From contig NZ_JALDAY010000002.1 in the NCBI RefSeq assembly GCF_022698165.1, forward strand, positions 124,001-188,000: a stretch of 64,000 nucleotides of DNA, read 5' to 3'. Numbering within the stretch: position 1 is the first letter of the stretch; each line of letters starts with the position of its first letter. Below, in pieces: positions 8,394-17,170 of the stretch. The stretch comes from Streptomyces cylindrosporus. GTDB lineage: Bacteria > Actinomycetota > Actinomycetes > Streptomycetales > Streptomycetaceae. The translations under genes were made by a program, and so were the position numbers. The notes beneath the pieces are model-generated. The model saw only the letters and a program-made list of their open reading frames with translations. It had not been told where the DNA came from and did no database searches.

Positions 8394-8810
8394 TCAGCCC
8401 GCGGAAACCGTCTCGGGCTCTCCCGTGCCCGTGCCCTCGGCCGTCTTGCCCTGCGCCTGTACGGACTCGATCCCGACCACTGTCTCGGCCACCGCGTCCT
8501 GCACGGCCTCCACGGCCGGCCAGCCGCCCTTCGGCGCCTGTGCCACCGCCCGCCACCACGGGTCCGTCGGCACCGTCTCCGCCGTGGGTTCGAAGGGCTC
8601 TCCGGGACGGGGTACGGCGATGCGCGAGCCGGTGGCCCGGGCGGCCGCGACGGTGCCCTCGCCGGGCTCCGCCCACGGGTGGGTCGCCAGGTTGAACGTG
8701 GCCCAGTGGATCGGCATCATCACGCCGTGCGGCTGCCCGCCCTGGAGGTCGAGGTGGGCGCGCATGCCCTCCTCGGGGGTCATGTGGATGTCCGGCCAGA
8801 GCCACTCGGA
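8394..8810 (-). pseudogene. 3' remnant of a metallo-beta-lactamase-fold hydrolase gene, cut by ICE integration
   Basis: Reading the minus strand, homology starts abruptly with EWLWPDIHMTPEEG and continues with HGVMMPIHWATFNLATHPWAEPGEG. This is the C-terminal third of a RomA/UlaG/NAPE-PLD-type metallo-beta-lactamase hydrolase. The N-terminal metal-binding part (HxHxDH) is absent. The break near 8806-8815 coincides with the edge of the integrase-bearing element. No other half is seen in the window. ATG 8783 could start a 129-residue remnant, but it would be inactive. Confidence 0.8.
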
Positions 8811-8826
8811 CTGTAGACGCCGGGCG
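8800..8826. other. Probable left attachment site (attL) of the ICE
   Basis: Hydrolase homology ends within this stretch (about 8806-8815) and unrelated AT-richer sequence begins. A large serine recombinase gene starts about 120 bp further in. Such recombinases normally sit beside their own attachment site. The exact crossover dinucleotide cannot be fixed without attR or an empty site. Confidence 0.6.
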
Positions 8827-8945
8827 GGTGTGTCCTGTGTGTGGATGTGGACCTACATCCATGCATATTACACCGGTCACATAACGTCACATTGATGCAT
8901 CTCGCCCAAGGCCACCCCTATTTTCCCGATTGATAGGATTGGCCA

Positions 8946-10514
8946 GTGCATGACGTTGAGTGGTCCGCTGCGGAGCTGCGGGAACTGGAAGATCTGCGGC
9001 AGCGGGAGTCGCTCCTCCCTGCCGACGCTCCACGCGCCCTTCTCTCCATCCGCCTGTCCGTTCTCACGGACGAGACAACATCCCCGGCACGGCAAGAGCT
9101 GGATCTTCGCCGATTCGCCCTCATGCGTGGCTGCCGCGTAATCGGCGTCGCCAGGGACCTGAATGTCTCCGCGACCAAGGTTCCGCCGTGGAAGCGCCCC
9201 GAACTCGGCGACTGGATCAACAACCGCGCTCCCGAGTTCGACCAGATTCTCTTCTGGAAGCTGGACCGCTTCGTCCGACGCATCTCCGATCTGCACCTGA
9301 TGATCGAATGGTGCAAGGAGTACGACAAGATCCTGGCAGCGGACAAGGACCCGATCGACCTCGACAGCGCCTACGGCGAAATGATGGTCACGATGATCGC
9401 CGGCATGGCGCGCATCGAGGCCGCCAACACCGGCATCCGCCTGGAATCGCTGTGGAAGTACGCGCGCACTACGGATCGGTGGGTGATCGGCAAGCCGGTC
9501 TACGGTTACACCACAGAAGAGGGACCGGACGGCCGGAAGCTTGTGGTCCACCCCTTCCGCAAGAGGGTGCTGCGATGGATCTTCGACATGCTCATGCGTG
9601 GTCGATCCATGTACAAGATCACGCAGATAGTGAATCGCGCGAGCATCCCCTCGCCCAACGGCGGAAAATGGTACGCGAAGAACCTCACCTCGATCCTCAC
9701 GAATCCAGCCCTCAAGGGCGTGCGAGTGATTCGGCCCCCCAAGGCCAAGAGTAAGGAGGTCTCACGCATCGTCTACGGCTCGGATGGCCAGCCGATCAGG
9801 CTAGCCCCGCCGATCTTCACGGACGCCGAGTTCGATCAGCTTCAGGATCGCCTCAAGCGGAACGCCAAGCATGGGCGCAAGGACAGCAAGGGAAAGAGGC
9901 TGTCGCTCTTCCTCGGCGTAATTCTGTGCGGCAGCTGCGGCGCCAACATGTACAAGCACATCTCGAAGAAGGAACGGAAGGACGGGTCAACTCGCGTCTA
10001 TCCCAAGCTACGCTGCTCGTCGTACACAAAGGAGCCCTGCGGCGCTCCGGTTTTCGACCCTGACGAAATGTACGGTGCGCTCGCCGCTACGGTGCTTGAT
10101 CAGCTGGGCAACTACGAGGTGATCCACCGCGAGTACGCCCGCGGCGCTGAGAACCTCGCCCGAGTCACGGAACTGCAGGCGTCAATCAAGCACTATATGG
10201 ACGGCCTTGCACCTGGCGGCGCCTTCGCCATTGGCGGCTTCATCCAGACGCAGGCCGAGGAAGCCCTCCAGAAGCTGGGCGCGGAGCTGCAAACCATCGA
10301 TCCGGACAGTACCCAGGATCGATGGCACTACCGCTCCATGGGTGTGACCTACCGCGAGCACTGGACCAAGATGGGCACGGACCAGATGGAGAAGGACCTG
10401 CTACGGGGCGGCATCACGTTCCTGGTTCATTCGGACCACTGCGACCTGCTGATCCCTGACGACGTGAAGCAACGGTTGGTCGTGAAGGACGACTACTTCA
10501 AGAAGAAGCTGTAG
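8946..10514 (+). CDS. int: Large serine recombinase (ICE integrase)
   Basis: A 522-residue large serine integrase. The N-terminal resolvase domain has the catalytic Ser in SIRLSVLTDE (Ser38), then KLDRFVRRISDL. A recombinase domain follows (PVYGYTTEEGPD...ITQIVNRASIPSPNG), then a zinc ribbon (Cys328 and Cys331 with a later Cys pair in CSSYTKEPC) and a coiled C-terminal part. It catalyses site-specific integration and, with a directionality factor, excision. The start is GTG 8946, beside attL. A small hairpin follows the stop. Confidence 0.93.
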   Translation: MHDVEWSAAELRELEDLRQRESLLPADAPRALLSIRLSVLTDETTSPARQELDLRRFALMRGCRVIGVARDLNVSATKVPPWKRPELGDWINNRAPEFDQILFWKLDRFVRRISDLHLMIEWCKEYDKILAADKDPIDLDSAYGEMMVTMIAGMARIEAANTGIRLESLWKYARTTDRWVIGKPVYGYTTEEGPDGRKLVVHPFRKRVLRWIFDMLMRGRSMYKITQIVNRASIPSPNGGKWYAKNLTSILTNPALKGVRVIRPPKAKSKEVSRIVYGSDGQPIRLAPPIFTDAEFDQLQDRLKRNAKHGRKDSKGKRLSLFLGVILCGSCGANMYKHISKKERKDGSTRVYPKLRCSSYTKEPCGAPVFDPDEMYGALAATVLDQLGNYEVIHREYARGAENLARVTELQASIKHYMDGLAPGGAFAIGGFIQTQAEEALQKLGAELQTIDPDSTQDRWHYRSMGVTYREHWTKMGTDQMEKDLLRGGITFLVHSDHCDLLIPDDVKQRLVVKDDYFKKKL

Positions 10515-10520
10515 CGGCAA

Positions 10521-10540
10521 AACCTGGCACACGCCAGGTT
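10521..10540 (+). terminator. Hairpin after the integrase gene
   Basis: AACCTGGC (10521-10528) pairs perfectly with GCCAGGTT (10533-10540) across an ACAC loop. It begins 6 nt after the integrase stop and is preceded by an A-rich run, as expected for an intrinsic terminator. Confidence 0.6.
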
Positions 10541-11100
10541 CAACCGAAGCACCGAGGACCTGTCTCAGCGGACGGGCAGGCTCTCGGTGAGAAGCGACCA
10601 TCCCGATGATCGGGATGTCTCCGATCAGTACACAACGACAGTCACAAGCTGCCGTTCGCCGTTCTTTCCCGTCCGGTAGACATACACCTTCAAGGGCCTG
10701 TCGCTCACTCTCGGAACCCCTCGGATCAGCCACTGCCCTACAGAGCAGCACAAGGAACATGGACAGTTCCGCGCCGCCCGTGAAACGCGACGCGAACTAC
10801 GTCCACGGTCCTGAAAACCCCCAGTTTGGTGAGGCAGGGATCATCGACTACGGTGCGCCCTTCACGAAGGAGAAATGGCCGTCGCTCACCCCGCTCCGAC
10901 GACGTTCGGTCAGTGGGACCGCAGACGGCTGTCGGCAGCGGCACGCGGTGAGCAACCGCTGCGAGCCATCAGCAAGACCCAACTGGGCTGTCCCGTCGGC
11001 GAAATCAACAGGGTGGGACCACGCCCTTCCGCCGGAATAAATGCCTCCTGGCCTGGATTGTTCGTTGGCAGCGATCGAGGTGGAGTCGGGGAGACACATG
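10541..11100. other. Spacer between integrase and the DUF5655 gene
   Basis: No protein gene is well supported. It contains a perfect palindrome, CATCCCGATGATCGGGATG, at 10599-10617, a candidate regulator site. Open frames here have composition unlike real genes. The region should hold the promoter of the following gene. Confidence 0.4.
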
Positions 11101-12012
11101 AACAACCTGAAGGTCTTCAGGGTGAAGGGCGGGCAGGCCACCGAGATACCAGGAGCATCCGTAGGCGTGGAGCGCGAGTTGCAGACGCTCATCGAGGCCA
11201 ACATGGAGGCGATGCTCGGCATCCGCTTCCTGGCAACCGAGTACCGCACCGGTCGCCACCGGGGCCGGATCGACTCGCTCGGTCTGGATGAGAGCGGGAC
11301 GCCGGTGATCGTGGAGTACAAGCGCTCGCGCGACCAGAACGTCGTCACCCAAGCTCTCTCATACCTGTCGTGGCTGCACGATCACCACCACGAATTCGAG
11401 AGTCTGGTCAGGGAGAAATACGGCGCTAGGGCGGCTGAGGAGATCGACTGGAGCAATCCCCGAATCGTGTGCATCGCCGGGTCGTTCACACACCACGACA
11501 CCGTCGCCGTTGAGATGATCGGCCGCCGGATTAACCTGGTGGGGTACCGGGTGTTCGACCATGTGCTCACTCTCCAGCTCGTCGCATCGGTCGCCGGGGC
11601 TACTCCTCCGTCTCGGGGAAAGGCCTCCACGCCTCGCCCCTCTGCGCCAACTTCCGCAAAGTCGGTGCAAAAGTACCTCGACGAATCCCCGCGAGGCCTA
11701 CAGAACCTATATGCGGACCTCGACGAGGTCCTCCTCTCCTACGGTGACGTGCAGAGGGAGGCCCAGCTCCACTACATCGCGTACCGGCGGATCAAGAATG
11801 TCGCCACAGTGCGTGTTTAGCCACGCAATCGGGTTCTGGTAGTCAACCTGAAGCTGGATCCCGACACAGTGCAGTTGCAGGATGGCTTCTCAAGGGACGT
11901 CCGCGGGGTGGGGTGCCTCGGCATCCGAGACGGCGTCGAGGTACGGATCGGAACGCGTGAAGATCTCGATCGGGCGAGTGGCCTGTTCCGGCGGTGTATC
12001 GAGACCGCCTAA
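11101..12012 (+). pseudogene. DUF91/NucS-like + DUF5655 protein gene split by an in-frame TAG
   Basis: From ATG 11101 the product starts MNNLKVFRVKGG and has a NucS/DUF91-like nuclease core: RIDSLGLDESGTPVIVEYKRSRDQ, a D...E-x-K pattern. TAG at 11818-11820 ends it at 239 residues. The same frame then stays open for 63 more codons to TAA 12010-12012 and reads as the expected DUF5655 ending (VLVVNLKLDPDTVQLQDGF; GTREDLDRASGLFRRCI). One change, TAG to CAG, would restore a 303-residue protein. The truncated form might still fold. A role in DNA binding or cleavage is inferred from the family. Confidence 0.8.
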
Positions 12013-12025
12013 TCCGTCTTGTAAT

Positions 12026-12072
12026 CAAGGGCGGTTGCGGTCACCTCAACCCTGTGACCGCAACCGCCCTTG
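12026..12072. terminator. Long bidirectional terminator hairpin
   Basis: A perfect 19-bp stem (12026-12044 with 12054-12072) closes a 9-nt loop between two convergent genes, the DUF5655 gene on plus and the methyltransferase on minus. A T-rich run follows on the plus side. Confidence 0.85.
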
Positions 12073-12108
12073 TTGTGTTCTGCCCCTGCTGATAGGAGCT
12101 TCTGGCTC

Positions 12109-12858
12109 TCACTCCTCCGGCCCGGCGAGTTCGAATTCGTCTTGCGTCAAAGCGCTGTGGAGGCGAGCTTCCGCGATGGAGGCGTAGTGCTCAGACAGCT
12201 CGACTCCTATGAATTGACGGCCTTCTCGCAAGGCGGCGACGCCGGTGGTGCCGGAGCCGGTGAAGGGGTCCAGGACCGTGCCGCCCGGGGGGCAGATTTT
12301 TACGAGTTCCTGCATCACTTCTACGGGCTTCTGCGTGATGTGCACGCGGTCCTTCCGCGGCTGGCTCGCTGTGTAGAGCCCCGGGAGGTAGACGGGGTTG
12401 CGGTTGGCGTCGACGGGCCCCTTGGTTCCCCAGACGATGTACTCGCACGATTGCTTGAGTCGACCCTTCTGCGGCCGGGAGACGGGCTTGTGCCACGAGG
12501 CGATCCCCCGCCAGGTCCAGCCGGCGGCTTGGAGTGCGTCCGTTGTGGTCGGCAGCTGCCGCCAGTCGGTGAAGACGAGCGCCGTGCCGGACTCGACGGT
12601 CGCGCGATAGGACTCGGTGAGCAGGAGGGTGAGCCAGAAGCCGTACGAGCGCTGGTCCCGGTTCTCGCCAGGGAAGTTGGCGAGGTCCTGCTCGGCGTCC
12701 GCCGAAGTGTACTTCGCGCGCGCGGAGCGGCCGGTGCGCTCGCTGCTCGTTCGGCCGCCGCTGTTGTAGGGCGGGTCGGTGATGACGGCGTCGACGCTGT
12801 TGTCGGGGATGTCGGCGAGGGCGGTCAGCGCGTCGCCTCGGTGGAGGGTGTACGGCAT
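12109..12858 (-). CDS. Solitary DNA methyltransferase (N4-cytosine/N6-adenine class)
   Basis: A 249-residue adenine/cytosine-N4 methylase of the beta arrangement. The catalytic DPPYNSGG (motif IV) is near the N-terminus and the SAM-binding DPFTGSGTTGVAAL (motif I) near the C-terminus. ATG 12858 (MPYTLHRGDAL) is preferred over ATG 12900 because motif spacing is normal and a GAGAG lies upstream. No partner nuclease is adjacent, so it may protect the ICE from host restriction or mark its own DNA. It converges on the DUF5655 gene. Confidence 0.88.
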   Translation of the reverse strand: MPYTLHRGDALTALADIPDNSVDAVITDPPYNSGGRTSSERTGRSARAKYTSADAEQDLANFPGENRDQRSYGFWLTLLLTESYRATVESGTALVFTDWRQLPTTTDALQAAGWTWRGIASWHKPVSRPQKGRLKQSCEYIVWGTKGPVDANRNPVYLPGLYTASQPRKDRVHITQKPVEVMQELVKICPPGGTVLDPFTGSGTTGVAALREGRQFIGVELSEHYASIAEARLHSALTQDEFELAGPEE

Positions 12859-12900
12859 TGCGCGGTTCTCTCTTTCGGGGAGGCGGTCGTGCGTCGGCAT

Positions 12901-13248
12901 GCGTCACTTTGCGGAACTGCGCAAGCAGCCGCCGTGACAAGCAATGCGCTGGAGGTTAACCCCGAATTCCGGCCGCACCCAATGAGGCAGATCTCGGCGC
13001 AGCGCCTCGAAACCGCCCGGGGCACGGGCGTTTGGTGCGGCCGGATTTCGTCTCTACAGTCTCGCCGTGTTCGCAGGACGGGACCTGGGTCCGGCCCTGT
13101 TGAGCTGTGTCGATGCGTGCTGTTCCGTCCGAAGGACGGCGTGCCTGACATCCCATCGACTGGCTTCCTAATCGACGAAGGGGACTCCCCCATGTGGCGA
13201 GTGAGATTACGAGCGCGGCTGGCTGCCGCTGTCCAATAGGGGGCCAGC
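12901..13248. other. Upstream region of the conjugation operon
   Basis: Divergent intergenic region that should carry the promoters of the minus-strand methyltransferase and the plus-strand conjugation operon. The only coding hint is a 15-codon frame (13192-13239, MWRVRLRARLAAAVQ) with GAAGGGG upstream. It ends just before the leader hairpin and could be a leader peptide. Confidence 0.35.
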
Positions 13249-13347
13249 GGCCGGGAGTTAGCAGCTCCCGGCCTTGGCTTCCCAGCCTCCCTCAGGGATT
13301 GCGAATTCATAACCGGTGCGGTGCCGGTGGCCTTTTCGACGAGAACG
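13249..13347 (+). promoter_or_regulatory. Conserved structured leader, copy A
   Basis: A hairpin (stem 13249-13257 with 13265-13273, loop TTAGCAG) is followed by ATTCATAACCGG at 13305-13316 and TGGCCTTTTCGACGAGAACG at 13328-13347. The same three blocks occur in the same order on the minus strand at 52382-52284. The hairpin bases differ but still pair there, and both copies end exactly 36 nt before an ATG. This looks like a shared cis-acting RNA or operator of the two ICE operons. It is not a simple terminator, because no U run follows. Confidence 0.7.
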
Positions 13348-13383
13348 CCTGCGCCGTGCTGCCTACGCAGTAAGGAGCTGCCG

Positions 13384-13461
13384 ATGCAGCATGTCCAGGC
13401 GCGCCCCTCCCCGGGCCCAGATTCCCTGTCCCGCCGTTCGGCGTGCGGCCCGCGTCCGTGA
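13384..13461 (+). CDS. 25-codon leader ORF coupled to the NlpC/P60 gene
   Basis: ATG 13384 has a strong TAAGGAG 7 nt upstream and lies 36 nt after leader copy A. Copy B precedes its gene's ATG by the same distance. The frame ends at TGA 13459-13461, which overlaps the GTG start of the hydrolase gene (GTGA). It is either a translated leader that couples initiation, or the true start of the hydrolase separated by a one-base frame change. Confidence 0.5.
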   Translation: MQHVQARPSPGPDSLSRRSACGPRP

Positions 13462-14600
13462 AGAAGGCCATCGCCATAGCAGGGGCCGTGGCGCTCGGCC
13501 CGATGTTGTTGATAGCGCCGGTCGCTGTCGCTCTCGCTGGCTCCAGCAGTGCTCAGGCCGCCTGTTCCGCGGACGGTACACAGGCTGTAGACAGCGCGGC
13601 GGTCGCGAAGCTGGTGAAGTCGATCCTCAAGGGCGACGGCAAGGAGTCCGTGTCTGTTTCGGGGCTTTCCGACCCCGAGGAGCAGATAGCGAACGCCGAG
13701 ACGATCCAGGCCACTGGTATCGCGATGAAGGTGCCGACGCGCGGACAGATCGTTGCCCTGGCCACGGCTCTGCAGGAGTCGGGGCTGCGGAACCTGGATT
13801 ACGGCGACCGGGACTCGCTCGGCCTCTTCCAGCAGCGCGCCAGCCAGGGTTGGGGTACGGCTGCCGAGGTTCGCGATCCGGTGCACGCCTCTACGAAGTT
13901 CTACGAGGGCCTGCTCAAGGTCTCGGGCTGGCAGTCGATGACCATCGCCCAAGCCGCGCAGGCGGTTCAGAAGAGCGGCTTCCCCGACGCGTACGCGAAG
14001 TGGGAGCCGCTGGCCACGGCCCTCCAGAAGGCCATCGCCAAGTCGCTCGGCCAGAACGGAAGTTCCGGCAAGGGCGGCGACACCGGGGGTGAAGCCGAGC
14101 AGGCGTCCTCCTCGGCGGCTACCGCGTGCGACACCGGCGATGACGGGTCCTCCTTCGGCCCGATTCCCGCGGGGGGCGTCCCCGAGGGCTACGAGATCCC
14201 GGCCAGCGCGCCCAAGTCGGTGCGTACGGCGATCCGTTGGGGTCTTGGTCAGCTCGGTACGCCGTATCAGTGGGGTGGAACGTGTTCCGCTCCGCACGGC
14301 CAGGATCCGATGGGCCGGTGTGACTGCTCGTCTCTGATGCAGGCGTCGTACAAGGCCGGCGGTGTCTCGATCTCCCGGACCACGTACACACAGGTCAAGG
14401 AGGGCAAGGCGGTCAGCGTCGATGCCCTCAAGCCGGGTGACCTGCTGTTCACCCGCGGCACGGCCGCAGTGCCTGAACACGTCGGGATGTTCATTGGCCA
14501 GGGCTTGATTCTGCAGGCCCCAAAGAGCGGTGACGTGGTCAAGATCTCGACCCTCGCCGACTGGCGCGGAGACATCGTCGCCGCCCGCCGGATCGTCTGA
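13458..14600 (+). CDS. T4SS cell-wall hydrolase: lytic transglycosylase + NlpC/P60 peptidase
   Basis: About 380 residues. A signal peptide/TM segment comes first (VKKAIAIAGAVALGPMLLIAPVAVALAGSSSAQAA). A lysozyme-like region follows (GQIVALATALQESGLRN, with the catalytic-type Glu, and DSLGLFQQR), then a C-terminal NlpC/P60 domain with catalytic Cys in GRCDCSSLMQASY and His in PEHVGMFIG. Gram-positive conjugation systems use such two-domain enzymes to open peptidoglycan for the transfer channel. GTG 13458 overlaps the leader ORF stop; GTG 13443 is also in frame. First structural gene of the operon. Confidence 0.9.
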   Translation: MKKAIAIAGAVALGPMLLIAPVAVALAGSSSAQAACSADGTQAVDSAAVAKLVKSILKGDGKESVSVSGLSDPEEQIANAETIQATGIAMKVPTRGQIVALATALQESGLRNLDYGDRDSLGLFQQRASQGWGTAAEVRDPVHASTKFYEGLLKVSGWQSMTIAQAAQAVQKSGFPDAYAKWEPLATALQKAIAKSLGQNGSSGKGGDTGGEAEQASSSAATACDTGDDGSSFGPIPAGGVPEGYEIPASAPKSVRTAIRWGLGQLGTPYQWGGTCSAPHGQDPMGRCDCSSLMQASYKAGGVSISRTTYTQVKEGKAVSVDALKPGDLLFTRGTAAVPEHVGMFIGQGLILQAPKSGDVVKISTLADWRGDIVAARRIV

Positions 14601-14663
14601 CCGGCCTCTCCTCCCCCTCTCCTCCCGGGCCTTCGCGCGCCCAAATTCGCACTGGAGTTCCAA

Positions 14664-14972
14664 ATGAAGCTCATGCAGCACGCCCAGTATCTGGCGTACA
14701 ACCCCGGCATCACACCGAAGGAGGGCGGTCTCCCCGGCCTCAGCGTGCTGAAGAACGTCGTCTCCTCGATCAACCTCTTCGGGATCATCGCCGTGGTCGG
14801 CGCCCTGGCCATCTCCGCCATGGTCTGGGCGTGGGGCCACCACAGCGGTGGCCACCAGGCCGAGGCGAACGGGAAGAAGGGCACGGTCATCGCCGCCGGG
14901 TGTGCGCTGCTGCTGGGCGCGGCCAACGGCATCGTCGCGTTCTTCTCGGCAATGGGAACGCAGGTCCACTGA
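14664..14972 (+). CDS. Small two-TM conjugation membrane protein (DUF6112-like)
   Basis: A 102-residue protein with two hydrophobic helices (about 33-57, LFGIIAVVGALAISAMVWAWG, and 73-96) and short polar ends. Size and topology resemble VirB2-type subunits or small T4SS membrane proteins. I recall this family as DUF6112 in Streptomyces but could not check. Its stop overlaps the next start (TGATG), so the genes are coupled. Confidence 0.75.
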   Translation: MKLMQHAQYLAYNPGITPKEGGLPGLSVLKNVVSSINLFGIIAVVGALAISAMVWAWGHHSGGHQAEANGKKGTVIAAGCALLLGAANGIVAFFSAMGTQVH

Positions 14973-15658
14973 TGCCGAAGAAGCGTTCCCTCTCTGCCCA
15001 GGAGCGCACCTACGGGGCACCATCCTCGGTGCTGCGGCGTGCACTGCTGGGCGGCCTCGTGCTGACCGTACTGCTGGCCGTCGCCGGGCTCCTCGCGTAT
15101 CTGACCCGCGCGGACAGCCCCGTCTCGGCGAAGCCCGCCCCGACTGCGACGTCCACGCAGCGCACTGCTTCACCCGAGGCAACTCCCGGCGAACGTGAGG
15201 CAGTTGCGGCACCGCCCAAGACGAGCGATCCGATCGTCTTCGCCAAGGCGGCCACCAAGGTGGTGTGGACGTACGACACTCGGTCCTTCTCCCGTGCCGA
15301 GCACGTCGCCGGGCTGAAGCGGTGGATGACCGGCGAGAAGAAGTACGCCGACTGGGACTCCGTCTCCGACCAGATTCCCAGCCCGGTGCTGTGGTCGCGG
15401 ATGCACGACAACCGCCAGCACGCGACCGCGAAGATCGGCGAGGGTCACTTCCCGCAGGCGTTCAAGACCGCCCTGGCGCAGGATCCCGGCGCGATCACCG
15501 AGGCGTACGTCTACGCCGTCACGGTCACCGGCAAGCAGTCCATCGCGTGGAAGGGCTCCGGGGCCGGGGCCGAGTCCCGCTCCACGACGCTCGCCGTCCA
15601 GTGCCGCCCCGACACGGCCTGTGCCCTGGTCGGCGTGCTGCCGAACGTCGCGCCCTGA
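14972..15658 (+). CDS. Bitopic conjugation protein, possibly VirB8/TcpC-like
   Basis: 228 residues: short cytoplasmic end, one TM helix (about 23-46, ALLGGLVLTVLLAVAGLLAYL), a Pro/Thr/Ala linker, and an extracytoplasmic domain of about 140 residues. The topology fits VirB8/TcpC channel proteins, but no family motif is certain. It overlaps the preceding gene by one base and precedes the VirB6-like gene. Confidence 0.7.
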   Translation: MPKKRSLSAQERTYGAPSSVLRRALLGGLVLTVLLAVAGLLAYLTRADSPVSAKPAPTATSTQRTASPEATPGEREAVAAPPKTSDPIVFAKAATKVVWTYDTRSFSRAEHVAGLKRWMTGEKKYADWDSVSDQIPSPVLWSRMHDNRQHATAKIGEGHFPQAFKTALAQDPGAITEAYVYAVTVTGKQSIAWKGSGAGAESRSTTLAVQCRPDTACALVGVLPNVAP

Positions 15659-15688
15659 CGCCCTCAATTCCCGAAAGGAGGTGCCCCC

Positions 15689-17071
15689 ATGGGGGCTTGT
15701 GACCTTCCCCTGATGAGCGCGGTGTGCGACACCGTCGGCGGTGTCGTCGGTTCGACCGGCGAGGCGATCACCGATGGCATCGGTGCATGGATCGCCAAGT
15801 CGATGGGCGAGCTGGCCCAGTCCGCCGCAGACCTCGCCTCGACGGCCGTCGACAAGACCACCGCCGTCGATCTCGACGCCGAGTGGTTCCGCAGCAACTA
15901 CGAGCTGCTGCTGCCCATCGGTCTCGTGCTGACCGTCGGCACGTTTTGTCTGCAGCTGATGCGGGCGGCCTGGCGGCGTGACGAGCGCGCGCTTGCGCAG
16001 GCGGTGACCGGGACGGTGGCGGGTGTCCTGTTCGCGTTCGCCGCGATCGCCTGCACCACCGTCGCGCTAACCGTGGTCGACGCGCTGTCCGCCGGGCTGT
16101 TCAAGGCGGCGAACACTTCGGTCGACGACGCGATCCGCCGCGTCATCGAGGTCAACAACCTCGGCCCGATGTATGCGTTGGGCTGGACGATCCCAGCCAT
16201 GGTCGGCTTGGGGTGTGCCATCGGCGCGTTCCTGTACTGGGCGGTGATGGTCGCCCGCAAGGTCGGCATCCTGGTCCTGGTCACGCTGGCGGTGTTCGCC
16301 GGCGCGGGCGGCGGCTGGGAAGTCGCGCGGCGCTGGCGGCGCGGGTGGATCGAGGCGACCGCGACTCTGATCGTCAGCAAGCTGCTGATGACGATCGTGT
16401 TCCTGCTGGGCGTCTCGGCCATGGGCAAGAGCGACGCCTCCGACGGGCTCGCCGCCCTGTCCGACGCCATGGCGGGCATCGTCGTCATGGTCCTGGTGAT
16501 GCTGTGCCCCTACGCCACGTACAAGTTCGTGCACTGGGCGGCCGACGGCGGCGGCCAGGACGACCTGCACCGTACAGGCGTCGCCGGAGTCGCGGTGGCA
16601 GCCGGTGCGGCGAAGACCGCCGGCCAGCTGGCGATGCAGGCCGGCACCGGCATGCGGGCTCCTCAGGGCCCGTCGAAGGTTCCGGGCCAGGGCTGGGGCG
16701 GTATCGCCTCCGGCATCGACCCGACCGGCGAATCGACCGACGGCGACCAGCCGAAGCAGGCCCACTTCCGCTTCGGCGAGGACCCCAACGCCACCGGCGA
16801 CAAGGGCCGCGCGCTGATCCGACGGCCTCCTACCGATGGTGACCGCGGGCAGCCGCTGATCCAGCGTCCCGGTCAGGAGGCGGCGGCCGACGCGGCGCCG
16901 GTTTCCTCCGGGCCGACGCCCCAGGGTGCGGCGGTGGCGCCGCCGCGCATCACGCACCTGGACCCGCCGACGCCCCGGCGTCCCGGGCCGGTGAGCGGGC
17001 CGTCTCCGCAGGGCGGTGCGACGCCGCAGCGGTGGGTCTATCCCGAGCCGCCGGGTGGATCAGGCTCGTAG
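15689..17071 (+). CDS. VirB6/TrbL-like polytopic channel protein
   Basis: The 460-residue protein has at least six hydrophobic segments between residues 70 and 290. A Gly/Pro/Gln-rich cytoplasmic tail of about 170 residues follows. This matches the VirB6/TrbL class that forms the inner-membrane channel of conjugative T4SSs. AAGGAGG lies 6-8 nt before ATG 15689. It stands between the bitopic protein and the VirB4-related genes. Confidence 0.82.
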   Translation: MGACDLPLMSAVCDTVGGVVGSTGEAITDGIGAWIAKSMGELAQSAADLASTAVDKTTAVDLDAEWFRSNYELLLPIGLVLTVGTFCLQLMRAAWRRDERALAQAVTGTVAGVLFAFAAIACTTVALTVVDALSAGLFKAANTSVDDAIRRVIEVNNLGPMYALGWTIPAMVGLGCAIGAFLYWAVMVARKVGILVLVTLAVFAGAGGGWEVARRWRRGWIEATATLIVSKLLMTIVFLLGVSAMGKSDASDGLAALSDAMAGIVVMVLVMLCPYATYKFVHWAADGGGQDDLHRTGVAGVAVAAGAAKTAGQLAMQAGTGMRAPQGPSKVPGQGWGGIASGIDPTGESTDGDQPKQAHFRFGEDPNATGDKGRALIRRPPTDGDRGQPLIQRPGQEAAADAAPVSSGPTPQGAAVAPPRITHLDPPTPRRPGPVSGPSPQGGATPQRWVYPEPPGGSGS

Positions 17072-17170
17072 CCCTCGCCTGACGGGGCGGGCGGCAACGG
17101 TCGCCTCCGGCGCCGCCCGCCCCGTCGACTCCCCTCTTCTTGTTCTCCACGTTCCAAGGACGGCTTCGCC

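Noticed and set aside
10875..11291. Plus-strand frame starting MAVAHPAPTTFGQW with AAGGAG very close to the ATG
   Set aside because: Overlaps the DUF5655 gene in another frame for most of its length and spacing of the ribosome site is too short.
12825..15212. A 795-codon open frame on the minus strand
   Set aside because: Runs antisense to the NlpC/P60 gene and two membrane protein genes; no family features.
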